Of a stretch of DNA of 64,000 bases, positions 42,637-53,762 are shown in pieces (the first letter of the stretch is position 1; each line of letters starts with the position of its first letter). Below the pieces are notes generated by a model. It was given only the letters and a program-made list of their open reading frames with translations, was not told the origin of the DNA and made no database searches. The position numbers and the translations under genes were made by a program. The stretch lies in contig NC_087066.1 in assembly GCF_963678635.1 (NCBI RefSeq), forward strand, positions 5,671,954 to 5,735,953, read 5' to 3'. The DNA is from Symsagittifera roscoffensis (taxonomy: Eukaryota > Xenacoelomorpha > Acoela > Convolutidae).

Positions 42637-44173
42637 CAGGGTGTTTCAAATTAACTTATTTTTGAAAACGCTATCGCTTTTTGAAGAGAAGATAAATACT
42701 ATTTTTTTCTGCAAAATAGAGACACTAATGGAAATTTTATTAGCTGCTGAAATTGTTTATAAATGTTTTCGGAAAGGTTTTCTTCACATTACGAGGCAAA
42801 ACTGTGCGCTGGATAGGCGCACAATTTTGTGTCTGTATGTTCCTGGATTCCAGAGACAAATCTTTAAACATGTTGAATTTTTGTCAAGGCGATAAAAGAG
42901 AATGAAAGACTAAAAGAAGAGCAAAGGGAGCGTCCTTGTCGCGGAATCCGCTCACAATTCTCAAAATGCACAGTTTGACCTCGTAATGCAAGTTTTTCAA
43001 TAAAACCTCACCATTCTGGGCCGTGTTATTGTACTGCTCCCGGGTTGACCTCCATAAACCGAAAAAGCTTATCTTACAATTCCATACACCGAAAATGCTT
43101 ATCATACAATTTCATACATCAAACGTATGGAAAAATGCTTGTCATAGAATTTTCAGTTTTAAAAAAAATTTGAGAATGCCCCAAAATTTTTTTTTTCATT
43201 TTTTCAACCGCAAATCGAAATTTGTCTCAAAGAAACATTTTCAAAAAACAAATTTGCATGCAAATTTTAATTTTTTGTATGCATAACGTAGTCCTCGATG
43301 CACAAAAATTAGATTTTTTCCGTTTCTCTGGATAAATTTTTTTAAACAGGCTAAAAACTCCAGTTTTTTTTCGTATGGCATGTTTATATATGCCTTGATG
43401 AATGTCTGATAAGTTAAAAATTCTATTTTCAAAAATAATCATCTTTGAAAGTTTTTGCCAAATTTTAAAAGTTTGAATCTTTCAGTATAACATTTGTGAA
43501 GACGTCACTTTTACAATTCAGGTCGTTTCCAATGCGTTGTCAATGACAGACGATCAACCCTTTGGGAACTCTAGTTTTGAGTACACCATGGGTTTAGTCA
43601 CTTGTGTTCGGTCACAAACACATCCCAACAATTTTGAGAACTAAAATTTAGAAAAAATCAATTTTTTGGTTTATGAAAAAATACTTGTCCTACAACTTTC
43701 ATATATGAAAAAATGCTTATCTTAGAGTTTTCTTAACATTTTCTGTACCTATGGAATTGTACGAAATTGTATGATAAGCATTTTTTCATACACGAAAATT
43801 GTAGGACAATCATTTTTGGTCAACCCGGGCTAGTAGCATCTTCGACTGTTTAAATGAGTTCTTGAATATTTCGTAAAAATACGAATAAACAAATATTCCA
43901 TTTTTCTCCTTCCACTGTGAAAACCATTTCGCTGTTTTATACACGTACGAGCAAACATTTTAAAAAAAGTTTGGAGCTTGAACATGTGAAGCAGTTGGAA
44001 AAATGTTTTTAAGCAGTTGGTTTTTTATCATGTTGGTCTAACCAATGCAGTTTTTTTTATTAAATCAAATTTCCTTCTTTTTCGCACATTCTCCTGAAAG
44101 TTTGAATTCAAACAGATCAACGGTTATGGAATGACAAGCTTTTTGGAAAAAACAGTTTATTTGAAACACCCTG
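42637..44173. mobile_element. Non-autonomous TA-type (mariner-like) element
   Basis: Inverted ends cagggtgtttcaaattaa and (inverted) cagggtgtttcaaataaa, flanked by TA at 42635-42636 and 44174-44175. CAGGGTGT ends with TA duplication are typical of Tc1/mariner-type elements. No transposase is visible; a second inverted-repeat element is nested inside. Confidence 0.7.
43034..43833. mobile_element. Nested inverted-repeat element, 0.8 kb
   Basis: Inverted ends cccgggttgacc (43039-43050) and ggtcaacccggg (43818-43829), with TA just outside both. The arms repeat phrases such as aaaatgcttatcatacaat and aaaattgtaggacaa. A related fragment lies at 58270-58435. Confidence 0.65.
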
Positions 44174-44175
44174 TA

Positions 44176-45286
44176 GAATAATATAACCATTTTTGTTTGT
44201 TTTTTCGGAAAAAGGATCTATCCTTCGCTTTTAATGCTGTTGTTGAAATCCAATGTTGCACGTTCTCGAAGAGAGAAATCTTTTTATTAAGCTCGAAAGG
44301 GCAAAAAATTTATAATTATGGTATAGCACTCGACTCGATATTGTACGGTGATGTTGGTGGCACTTGAGTTTGCGAGGTAAAAAATTACACTTCGGAATAC
44401 GTAGTTATATAGTTCCTTTGAGGTTGGAAAGACAAATAATTTTAAGCGACCCAGCTTGTATTCCATAAATTTGAGCCCTGTTTGTTCGTTGCTTTTTTGG
44501 CTTTAGTTTTTGGGCAATTCATACCCATGTTTAAGATAATTATGATCTCAACATTTTCTGTATATACCAAAAAAGTACAAGGTCCAATTGCGGTCAACCT
44601 TCAGCTATTTGGGGGTGCCTTTTTCAAAATTAATTGATTGAACTAAAAAATATGGATATTAAAAAAAATTCTCATATATTGAAGTACTAAAAGACCTTTA
44701 GTTCTTGAAAAATTCAATTATGATTTTTTGTGCAATTATAATTTCCATATTGATATAGTTTTTGCGCATTTATGGCTTTCTGAAAGGAATCGATATCGTT
44801 TCTATTCAGAACCCGAACGTTGCAAAGAAATATCGCTCAGTGGAATTAGAAAATTGATTCCACTTAGCTTAAAATTCTGTCAAAGTCTGCATGTTCTTAA
44901 CAACTGATTTAGATCTTTGCAAGGGTGCTTCATACCTACTAGGTACGACACGGCGAAGCAGTTTTCATGGATTTTGACTCCAAAATCGTGGCGAAATTGT
45001 TAAGTTAGCAGATCATTCGAGGCCGGCTGAAATAAATTTAACCAAGCTGAAAAACATTCAGAATAGTCAGTATGTAAACCTGATGCGAAAATTCGTTTTT
45101 TTTCTAATCAAGTCCAATGTTGGCGTCAAATCTTCAATACTTCTCAGAAATAATAAGTTTTGATATCGCTGTTTAAAGGCAAATGAACAAAGGTCACAAC
45201 CCAAGCTTATCAGGCGATTAAAAGAGTATTTTACCGGAAGAACTCTCGTATATCGTCAGTTGAAGTAATTTGGCAAAGATGGCCAG
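44176..45286. other. Intergenic, nothing recognised
   Basis: AT-rich, no gene or repeat recognised. Confidence 0.4.
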
Positions 45287-45633
45287 TCAATAAGCAGAAT
45301 GGTCTAAGAGCAGAATGGGTCCAAGAGCAGAAAAACAGAAAAATATCAACTTTTATAAGCTAATCGGTATATTCATTATCAGAAAAGTCAATAATATCAA
45401 CGCAACGAACATTTTATGACAATTTGAGTAATTTAATCAAAGATTTTTTTTTAAATTAAGAAAAAACTTAATGAAATTAGACAATTCAGGCATTATTTAT
45501 TCTTTTTCTTGGTATTTTTTGACGATTCTAATAATTGTTTTATCAAATAGCTCGTATAAACTAATATAAGTCAAAAATTTTCTGTTTTGCTGCTCTTGGA
45601 CCCATTCTGCACTTGGACCATTCTGCTTATTGA
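45287..45633. mobile_element. MITE with ~56-bp inverted repeats, 347 bp
   Basis: Left arm starts tcaataagcagaatgg and contains gcagaatgggtccaagagca; the right arm is its inverse, ending ccattctgcttattga. No coding capacity and no clear target duplication. It ends 135 bp before the P450 start codon. Confidence 0.8.
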
Positions 45634-45768
45634 TCCGCCTCCTTTGGCAAACAATTGAGTTTGAGTTACAGTTCGTCCTTCATTTCTGCATCCTGAAACT
45701 TCTTCGTTTTTCTAAGTTTCTGGCAAGTATCCGAAAGATACGGCACCAACCCCAAACCATCGTCAAAA

Positions 45769-48048
45769 ATGGTTTTTACCCTGATAAAAAATATGTGGTC
45801 GTATTTACGAACCAACGACGATGACCTTGAAATAGAGAAACACGCCAATCTTTCTGACAACTATGGACAAACTCAATCTTGTCTATTGGATCTTCAGGAC
45901 TTGATTCTCACAAATGGACAGACAGTTCCTGTCGTAACCAAGAATATTCTAGAATCTAAAGTTGATCACGTGCTCTATCATCAGCGCTCGGAAGAACTCG
46001 GAACAATTGCTGAAGTTTTGATTGACGGGGTTAGAACAATCATCAGCAACGAACCAGATTTAGCTGATCAAGTCTTCAGAAGCAAAGTTTTCATCGAAAG
46101 GTCAGCTAATGATGAAGGGCTTGAACACCTTGGAATGAAAAATCGAGGTTTGATTTGGAACAATGACAACCACTCTTGGAGAATTATCCGGAAAGTATTC
46201 CAGACATCGCTTAGAGAAAAAGATTTGCAATATGCGAGAGAAATTGCAGCTCGCGAAGTTACAAAAATAGTTGATAAGTATATCGAAAAATCACCGATGA
46301 AGGAGCTTAACTTTCTGGAAATATTTCGAAAAGTTACATTTCATGTAACTATGGAACTGTTCTGTAATGTAACTTATGACGATTTGATCGAATATAGAAT
46401 TAATGAAGACGAGGTTATTGCATGTATTGTGAACTACTTCAAAGCTTGGGAGTATTTTCTTTTTCGACCCAACTCCAAACTGGACCACAAACTGGCTGAA
46501 AAACATCAAAACTCAGTTCAACTTCTGAATAAACACGTGAATGAACTTATTCAGTGCGCTCTTAAAAAACGTGAACATGAAATAAGAGAACAAAAGACGA
46601 TGTTTGATAAGTTTGTTGACCTTGACCTTGAGCCGGAAATGATGAGTCAGACTTTCCTGGAAATGTTGCTGGCAGGTACTGACACTTCCAGTGTGACTAT
46701 GTATTACGCGATGCTTGGATTGTCTGGCAGAGATGATATAAGTGTCCAGTTCCAGAGACAACTCCACAAAAATGAAGGTGGGCAAGTCCAAAAAAAACGG
46801 ATCAACAAAATTGAAAAAAGGCGTTTCTAGGCACTTTTTGAAAATTTTGACCAAATTAGTATGTTTTGGCGCCAAAGGCGCCTTGAAAAAACTTCAGGGT
46901 CAGTCAGCCACAAATGGGTATCTCAAAATAAAAAATGGGGGACCCTTTGGGTCGGCAGGGGGTCGAATCCCTGAGGGAGTGGGAGGGCGTCCCCCCCCCC
47001 CCCCCAAAAAAAAAATCCGCTGGTGCTCACCTGGTTCAAAACTTCACTGGTTGGAGATTTAAAAATTAAGGTATGCTACCAAAAGTTTAACTTCCTACCA
47101 ACTAATTTTTGTTGCCACGACACAGCATGCTTCTGAAAGTAACTTAGAGAAGGCTTTAAAATTGGTCCCTTTGGATTAATAAAAAATGAAATCATGAACA
47201 TAAACTCAATCTTGTCACTACTTTCTAATCATTTTTCAAAACCGATTATCTCTGGATTCAAACTGTAATATTACAGAAGTGAACGACATGAATTTTGACT
47301 ATCTTGTGGACCAGCTGTCCCTCGAGTCTCTACGATTCAAGCCAGTCGGTCCAGTAATCATCCGACAGGCATGTGATGACGTCACGCTAGACACACTATT
47401 GCAGGACGGGTCCAAACTTCAAGTGAAAAAAGGTGATTATCTAATAAATTATATTGAATTGAATTCGCGCAGAGTTGTATTACTTTTTAACCTTAGTTGG
47501 TCTTAAATTTTTCATGAAACTTATTTAAAACTGTTGATATAAACCATGTACGATCAACTGTTCATTACATAAAATACACATTTTTTGAATATTCTCAAAT
47601 GCTCAAAACGCTCCCCAATTTCAAATTGTGTAGGTTTTACATCCGAAATGTTTTATTTACGTTTTTGAATTTACACTTCGATTTTATTCGGCCTCTATAA
47701 CGCTGATAAAACACCAGATTTTTTTTTCACCAAGGTGAAGGCATGATCATAAACGTCGAATCCATGAACTACTTGAGTGGCATCTGGGACAACCCCCATT
47801 TATTCAACCCCGCGAGAGAAGACCTCGAGACAAACAAGGGCAAATTCTTCCCGTTCGGCGAGGGACCGAAAGGGTGTGTGGGGAAGTACTTGGGCCTTGC
47901 TGAAGTTCGGGCGGCGCTGAAGGCACTGATTCCCCAGTTTAGATTCGAGGTTGTGGGGGAGGTCTCTCTGCAGACCCTGGAGACCCACTGGGATATTGCC
48001 AACCAACCAGACAACCCCCCTCTGATCAGATGCATTCCTAGACAATAA
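45769..48048 (+). CDS. Cytochrome P450, aromatase (CYP19)-like
   Basis: Haem-thiolate monooxygenase of about 492 residues. Exons 45769-46777, 47277-47432 and 47735-48048 have GT/AG borders and fitting phases. Landmarks: C-helix SWRIIRK, I-helix MLLAGTDTSSVTM, K-helix ESLRFKPV (ExxR), haem loop FPFGEGPKGCVGKYLGLAE with the Cys ligand. Segments such as GMKNRGLIWNN, IVNYFKAWEYFLFRPNS and GKYLGLAEVRAALKALIPQF resemble vertebrate aromatase more than CYP2/3/4 families as far as I can judge by eye. Substrate unknown. No clear membrane anchor or Pro-rich hinge follows the chosen ATG, so an upstream exon may be missing; the frame has an upstream TGA at 45694. Intron 1 holds a MITE that begins almost at the donor. 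Confidence 0.88.
46780..47030 (-). mobile_element. MITE fragment in P450 intron 1
   Basis: Inverted partial copy of the 28262 family: aaaggcgtttctaggc, then ggcgccaaaggcgcct, then ggaccctttgggtcggcagg, then a poly-C tract and tccgctggtgc. Its left edge falls within a few bases of the GTGGGC splice donor at 46778. Confidence 0.7.
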
Positions 48049-48590
48049 TTTGGATCGTGCTTGGTAAAAATATCGACAAAACATTAAGGCGACTAATCAG
48101 ATTTAAAATATGTTGATTGAACTTTTGGCTCTTTTCCAGTTCCCCCCCTTTCAAATTCAAATTTGAAAAGTCTATTTAACGTTGTCATAATGCAATGAAA
48201 TTTGGCGTGGTGAACAAATCGACAATTTTGAACAGATTTGTTCTTCATACTTTACAGCGTAACATCACGCATTTAGCCGTAATAACACGTAAATCAAGCA
48301 TAAAACTCGGTATTTTGAAAGGGGGGAACTGGAAAAGAGCCGAACTTTTCGATTTCAACCGTGTTATTTGGAGAATTTTATGAAGCGTGGTCTTAACAGC
48401 CGGACACTAGATTAGATAACACTATTTTCTTGTATTTTTGTTCTATAAACGTTCGGATAATATCTTCAACTCAACTTTAAATGTTTCTCGTTTTTGGGTT
48501 TCTTGAGCTGTTGTTTAAAAATTGCACGAGCACTCGACATTTCTATCCGCACGTTAAGCCGTCTTGAACTCAAAACTGCATCTCAGCTTA

Positions 48591-49103
48591 TGTTCGCGCC
48601 AATCTCCACACTTCGTAATAAAATCTGTTTTCAAACACTTGAATTAACGAGTATTTTATCGGGAAAATAACTCTGGAAATTTCGTAATACAATGATATTT
48701 TTAACAAACTTTTTTATTGTTAACATCGGTAACATCGGCCACAAAAAACTGCATAACTCAAAGCAAGCTGCAAAAAATGGCCAGTATTTGTCCTTGAGAC
48801 AAATTGCTCTTTTTAAAGGTCAGCCTTAATCAAGGCTGAACCAAATTAGAGCGAAAAAACGGTTAAAATCGGTTTTGGGGGATCGAACCTGGTTACGGAG
48901 CATCCCATCAAGTTCGGTGCATATTCGAGTTCTAGAAAGGAAATGACCTAGTCGGGATTCGAACCGGAGCCGAACCCGCCGGGACGCATCATGTATACGC
49001 TTGGCTACTGTCCCTGTATGCATTTACTTTTATATGCATTTATACTCTCGCACATTTACGTTTATATGCATTTGTACTATTGTTTTATATTTGCGCTGCA
49101 ACA
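48591..49103 (-). repeat. BEL/Pao 3' LTR
   Basis: 513 bp. On the minus strand it holds several TATAAA-type motifs near its start, an AATAAA further on, and two tRNA B-box-like sequences. A purine-rich tract (gtttaggggtggagga on the minus strand, 49104-49119) lies just upstream as the polypurine primer site. Confidence 0.95.
48949..49016 (-). other. tRNA-like A/B boxes inside 3' LTR
   Basis: Minus strand tagccaagcgt (A-box-like) is followed by ggttcgaatcc (perfect B box). A second B-box-like ggttcgatcc lies further on, near 48881-48890. No full cloverleaf forms. Confidence 0.55.
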
Positions 49104-49360
49104 TCCTCCACCCCTAAACAAGGAAGAACGGGAGCGAGCTTTACGGTCGGGCGGGTCAGTTCGCTCGTAACGGTCTTTATGTCGGCGGATCGCGCGCATC
49201 CGTCCTTGCCATAGTGCAGTCTTAGGATACGTGCGAGTGGATAATGTCCACGTGGAGTGTCAGGCTCTATGACCCAAACCAAGTCACCGGCTTTCAACTT
49301 AACGTCTGACTGGTTGTGCCACTTTGCCCTCCTATTGAGGGAAGGAACGTATTCCCGCAT
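49085..49360 (-). pseudogene. BEL/Pao integrase C-terminus (DUF5641-like)
   Basis: 92 codons after the TGA: EYVPSLNRRAKWHN, KAGDLVWVIEPDTPRGHYPL and a short basic end. The stop codon lies inside the 3' LTR. This C-terminal domain is typical of BEL/Pao integrases. Confidence 0.8.
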
Positions 49361-50209
49361 TCACCGTATCCATATTGCGTTAGCGTATGATTGCGCTCTG
49401 GCGAACCGCTTCTTATGGTCGAAGTTTTCTTCGAAACTTAGCGACGGGAAGCTAGCTGCGCTGTGACCGAGAATGAAGTGATTCGGGGTGAGTGCCTCTA
49501 GGTCGTGCGGATCGGAACTGACCGGAGTGATCGGTCTTGCGTTAAGTAATTGTTCAACTAGGCAGAGCGTTGTTCCTAGAACTTCCTCAGTTAACCTCCT
49601 GTTGCCTAATATGTCGTACAACACTCGCTTAACACTTCTCACTAGCCGCTCCCAGGCGCCACCGTGATGAGGGGCACTGGGCGGGTTAAACTTCCACTTA
49701 ATGCCTTTGTGGACGAAAACGGCCGGGGCGACTTTGTTCCAATTTTGGACACAGGATAGGAGCTCCTTTTGAGCACCACCAAAATTCGTGCCATTGTCAG
49801 AAAGAATGGTTTTGGGGGTACCTCGCCTTGCAATAAATCGCTCTACGCCCATGACGCAGGAACTAGTATCGAGAAATGGAACCAACTCGATGTGAACTGC
49901 TCGAGTCGTGAGGCAGGTAAATAGGAAACCCCATCTCTTTTCGGTACTTCGGCGTATCGGCACTTGAAACGGGCCAAAGTAATCAACACCTGTGTTGGAG
50001 AAGGGAGGCTGCTTGTAACCCAGTCTTTCAATCGGTAGGTCAGACATAATGGGCACAACTGTTTTTGCTTTGCGCTTACGGCATGTTATGCAAGTATTTT
50101 CGATGTTCCCAAGTAACCAGCGCAACTTCAGAACAATGTATTTCAACTGAACTACAGCACGCATGTAATCCAACCCCTGATGTGCATGTTGAAAGTGCAT
50201 ATGCCTAAT
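49361..50209 (-). pseudogene. BEL/Pao integrase core
   Basis: HHCC-type start (HFQHAHQG; CITCRKRK) and a DDE core: Asp in NTGVDYFGPF, Asp in ILSDNGTNFGGA, Glu in HHGGAWERLVRSVK. Ends at TGA 49361-49363. Confidence 0.88.
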
Positions 50210-51295
50210 CTACATATGAGCAACTCGGTGTCGACCATCCAGTATTATTGGATGTTTGCTATCAAAGTCGGTATCAACAAGACGGCTGATACGTCCAGTT
50301 GAACGCAGGATGCCAGCTGGGCCGATGAACGGAGAATATTTAGCAATCCGACTTTTCTTTGTTATCAGTTTATCGGACTGAAGTATTTTCACTTCGGCAG
50401 GAAATGATTCGGACTGAGCGAGATAAATGAGCTTCTGCTCGGCAATATCTAACTCGGACGGGTCGGTTATTTCAAGCGTTTTTGTACGGAAGTGTTTATG
50501 CGATGGTAGCACACGAAGCATAAACGCTAAAACACGTTTGTACTTTACAATTGAGCTGAATTTATCCCAATTTTTAAACAGACGGATCGACGGCGCTTTC
50601 TCAGATGAAGCATCAACAACAAACGTAGATGCAGTCTCAAGGCATGTATCAATGTCACAGAGTGGGCCTTTTAATTGGATCTTTTTGATGACATCAGTGT
50701 TCTGCTTGAATGGCCAATCACATGTCCTCAATATACTAGGGCCTCTAACCCAGCTGCTATCCTTGAGGGCTTCCGAAGAAATCCCTCGTGTGCCGGTATC
50801 AGCTGGGTTATCACCACTGAGTACATGATTCCATTGATCAATGGTGGTGGACTCCAAGATTTCACCAGTGCGGTTTCCAACAAACACAGGAAGTTTGTTG
50901 CACGAGTTAAGCCACTGGAGAACGGTGGTAGAATCAGTCCACATGAATACATTGCTTACTTTGAAAGTAAGCGCTTTCAAAATCTCTTCTTTGAGTCGAG
51001 TCGCAAGCAGAGCAGCCTGAAGCTCTAACTTGGGAATGGAGAGCATCTTCATAGGCGCTACACGGGCTTTCCCAAATACAAAAGCTAACTCGGTCTTTTG
51101 CGATTTAGCAAGTCGGGCTCGGAGAAACGATACGGCGCAAAAAACGTCCTGCGAACTATCACCGAACGTGTGAAGTTCACAGCGGTCGAACGGTTCGGTA
51201 AAGTAGCTACGAGGTATCGTCAGAGTACCTAATAGTGGAAGTCCTGAGTGCCAATCTAGAAACTGTTGTTTAATTTCCTCTGGGAGATCATCATC
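50210..51295 (-). pseudogene. BEL/Pao RNase H region
   Basis: Open between TGA 51296-51298 and TAG 50210-50212. RNase H landmarks are LHTFGDSSQDVFCAV, IPKLELQAALLATRL and VFMWTDSTTVLQWL. A spacer then leads to the integrase zinc region near ILDGRHRVAHM. Confidence 0.85.
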
Positions 51296-52942
51296 TCACT
51301 TTTGACCACTGATTCTCCATATGTCTTTTAGTAAAAGGCGCGCTTTCACAGTATATGGAGCTACCAGTCCTATTGGATCAAAAACTGAGGAAACAAAACT
51401 CAACACGGTGCGTTGAGTAATTGCTTTATCTAGTGGTCGATCAACACCTCTACTTACTACTAGGGTATCTTTTACATGATCCCACCTAAGACCAAGAACA
51501 TGCGACGATTGGTCTGGACTCTTACAAATATCCTTAACTGACGGGTTGGACTCACGGTTGTCCGGATTAAGAGCGGTTGTAACTTCGGGTACATTGCTAA
51601 CAAACTTTGTCAGGTTAAACCCACCTAATTTGAGCATTGCGACTAAGTCTTTACTTAGGCTAAGAGCGTCAGCGGTATTTTCGAACGAGTCAAGATAGTC
51701 GTCCATGTAAAACTTCTGGACAACGGCTGAAGCGGCTTCGGGGTATTCAGCTTGATTATCAGAAGCAGTTTTTTGTAGCGCGAAATTCGCACAAGTTGGC
51801 GAATCACGAGCGCCAAAAATATGACGGGTGTATTGGTGAACCACCACACTTGAAGTGGGGTCCTCCCGCCACAAAAAACGGAGAGACGGTTGATCTCGCG
51901 CAAGTACTCCAACTTGTAAGAACATACCTTCTATGTCCGCTGAGACGGCGTACTTGTGTTGACGGAACCTCAACAGTACAAAAATAAGATTTTGAAGGAG
52001 ATCCGGGCCAACCAAGAGAGATCTATTTAAGGAAGTGCCATGAAATTTGGATGCTCCATTGAGCACACGGCGCACCTTGCCGGGTTTGTTCGGGTTCAAA
52101 ACCGGATGGTGTGGAAGATACCACTCACGTTCGGCTCGTGAGCTGGGATCGTGCGGGTTGACGGTTATGACATATCCTTTACTTATATCTTCTCTGATTG
52201 TTTCGGTATACTTCTCGCGAAGTAACGGATCTCTATCTAATCTTTTCTCTAACGACTTTAATTGGGCTAATGAAGAATAATAATTGTTAGGCAAGCTAAC
52301 ATCATTATCACTCCACAGCATCGGTACAGTGTAACGCTCACCATCGTGAACGGTTTCAGTTTTTAGGATCGACAAAGCACGCTTGTCTGCGGCGGAACGG
52401 GCATCTACTTGCTTGAACGCACCATAAGACTCTAACTCATACCAAGTTTTGATTTGGTCGGTCAGAGAAATATCGTCCGTAACGCAGTTAAAGGAAGAAG
52501 AATTTAAGGACGAACGATCAAGAGACGGACCACTAATGACCCAACCTATCGGAAGTCGGACGGCGCACGGTGAGTCAAGTTCATCTCCGAAGACATGTTC
52601 GAGGGGTCTTATCGCATGATAGAAGTCCTGTCCTATAACTATCTCAATCTCTTTGTAATTATACGCAGTCGTCTTTAACGGGGCTAGTTGCGGGTATTTG
52701 ACCTGCAATTCGGAAACGTTTATAACATCGGGTCCTATATACATGTTGTGCTTAACGAAAGCGACAAACGAAAACGAAAATTCACTTTCATTGGGCTTTG
52801 CGGAAACTTTCAAGTGAACTCGTTCAGTTTTAGATACCTTGGCTGAGTTAAAACCATCGGTCGAAACATTTACGGGCGTGCCAACTAATTTCAGACGTTC
52901 AACGAGTGCCGCGGAAACCCAAGAATGCATTCGAAGTGTCAC
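51296..52942 (-). pseudogene. BEL/Pao protease-reverse transcriptase
   Basis: 548 codons: the rest of the protease (IEIVIGQDFYHAIRPLEHVF, LPIGWVISGP), then reverse transcriptase with VRRVLNGASKFHG, DIEGMFLQV (first catalytic Asp), HIFGARDSPTCANFAL and the catalytic box FYMDDYLDS. It ends at an in-frame TGA (51296-51298) between the reverse transcriptase and RNase H. Confidence 0.9.
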
Positions 52943-53762
52943 AAAGTGCTAGTGCATTCGAATTTTCCGAACCAGAGGACACATCTACCAACGCAACGGG
53001 AAGAATACCTTTTGCAGTTCCCTCACAAGGTTTAACACAAGCTGCGTTGTTTGCAGAAGTAGTGTTTGTATTAGTTTGAGTCGATGGTGATCGGTCGGCC
53101 TCTTTGGGCGGGAAAACTTTCTCGGCTCCATGAAGAAGCACATTGTGAGTGCTCTCACAGTCCTGTTTTGGGCATTTTCTTGCCTTTTGGCACTTTCGGA
53201 AGGTATGGTTGCCTTGTAAACAAGAAAAACAGAGCTTTTGTTCTGCTACATATTTAGCCCTTTGTGTTGCGTTTTTCTCTTTGAACACGGAACAGTTCCA
53301 GAGTGCATGCTGCCCTTTGCATAGCGAGCATGGAGGAAACCTTGTCTTTTCTCTACTTTTCTCATCCTTAGAACTTACCTTAGTGTTACCTGCAAGCACT
53401 TTTGTAACTACTTTTTGTTTAACTGGCTGCTCGACTTTGACTAAAAATTTCAATCGCTCATGGCCTTCTGCCTTATTCTTAAGCCAATCGTTGAAGTCTA
53501 GCAATGTTAATCGCTGCCAATGTTGTCTAACAGTATGCATGGACCATGCCGCTTTTAGATTTGGAGGAAGCTTACTGACGGCTTGATTTAATAGGTTCAC
53601 ACTTTTCAAGTCGTCATTGAACGACAAAGACCTAAAAACAGCTACGAGCCCAGAAATCACCGCAGAAAAGCTTATAACATGGTCAGAGTTGTGCATCTTC
53701 AATGCGGGAAAATTCTTCAACTTATCCAAATGTGCACCAACTACAACATGGAGGTTGCCCAA
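52899..53762 (-). pseudogene. BEL/Pao gag end, zinc knuckles and protease start
   Basis: Continues gag after the frameshift near 53750: SDHVISFSAVISGLVAVFRS, then two CCHC zinc knuckles (CSLCKGQHALWNC and CFSCLQGNHTFRKC), then the start of the aspartic protease (LALCDTS). A second frameshift near 52925 interrupts the protease directly after its active-site Asp-Thr. Confidence 0.8.

Noticed and set aside
42503-42895. 130-aa + strand frame
   Set aside because: Spans the left inverted end of the TA-type element; no transposase motif.
46742-47062. 106-aa + strand frame continuing the P450 exon
   Set aside because: Runs into the MITE in intron 1, and the splice at 46777/46778 gives a normal P450 instead.
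53149-53586. 145-aa Cys-rich + strand frame
   Set aside because: Antisense of the BEL zinc-knuckle region.
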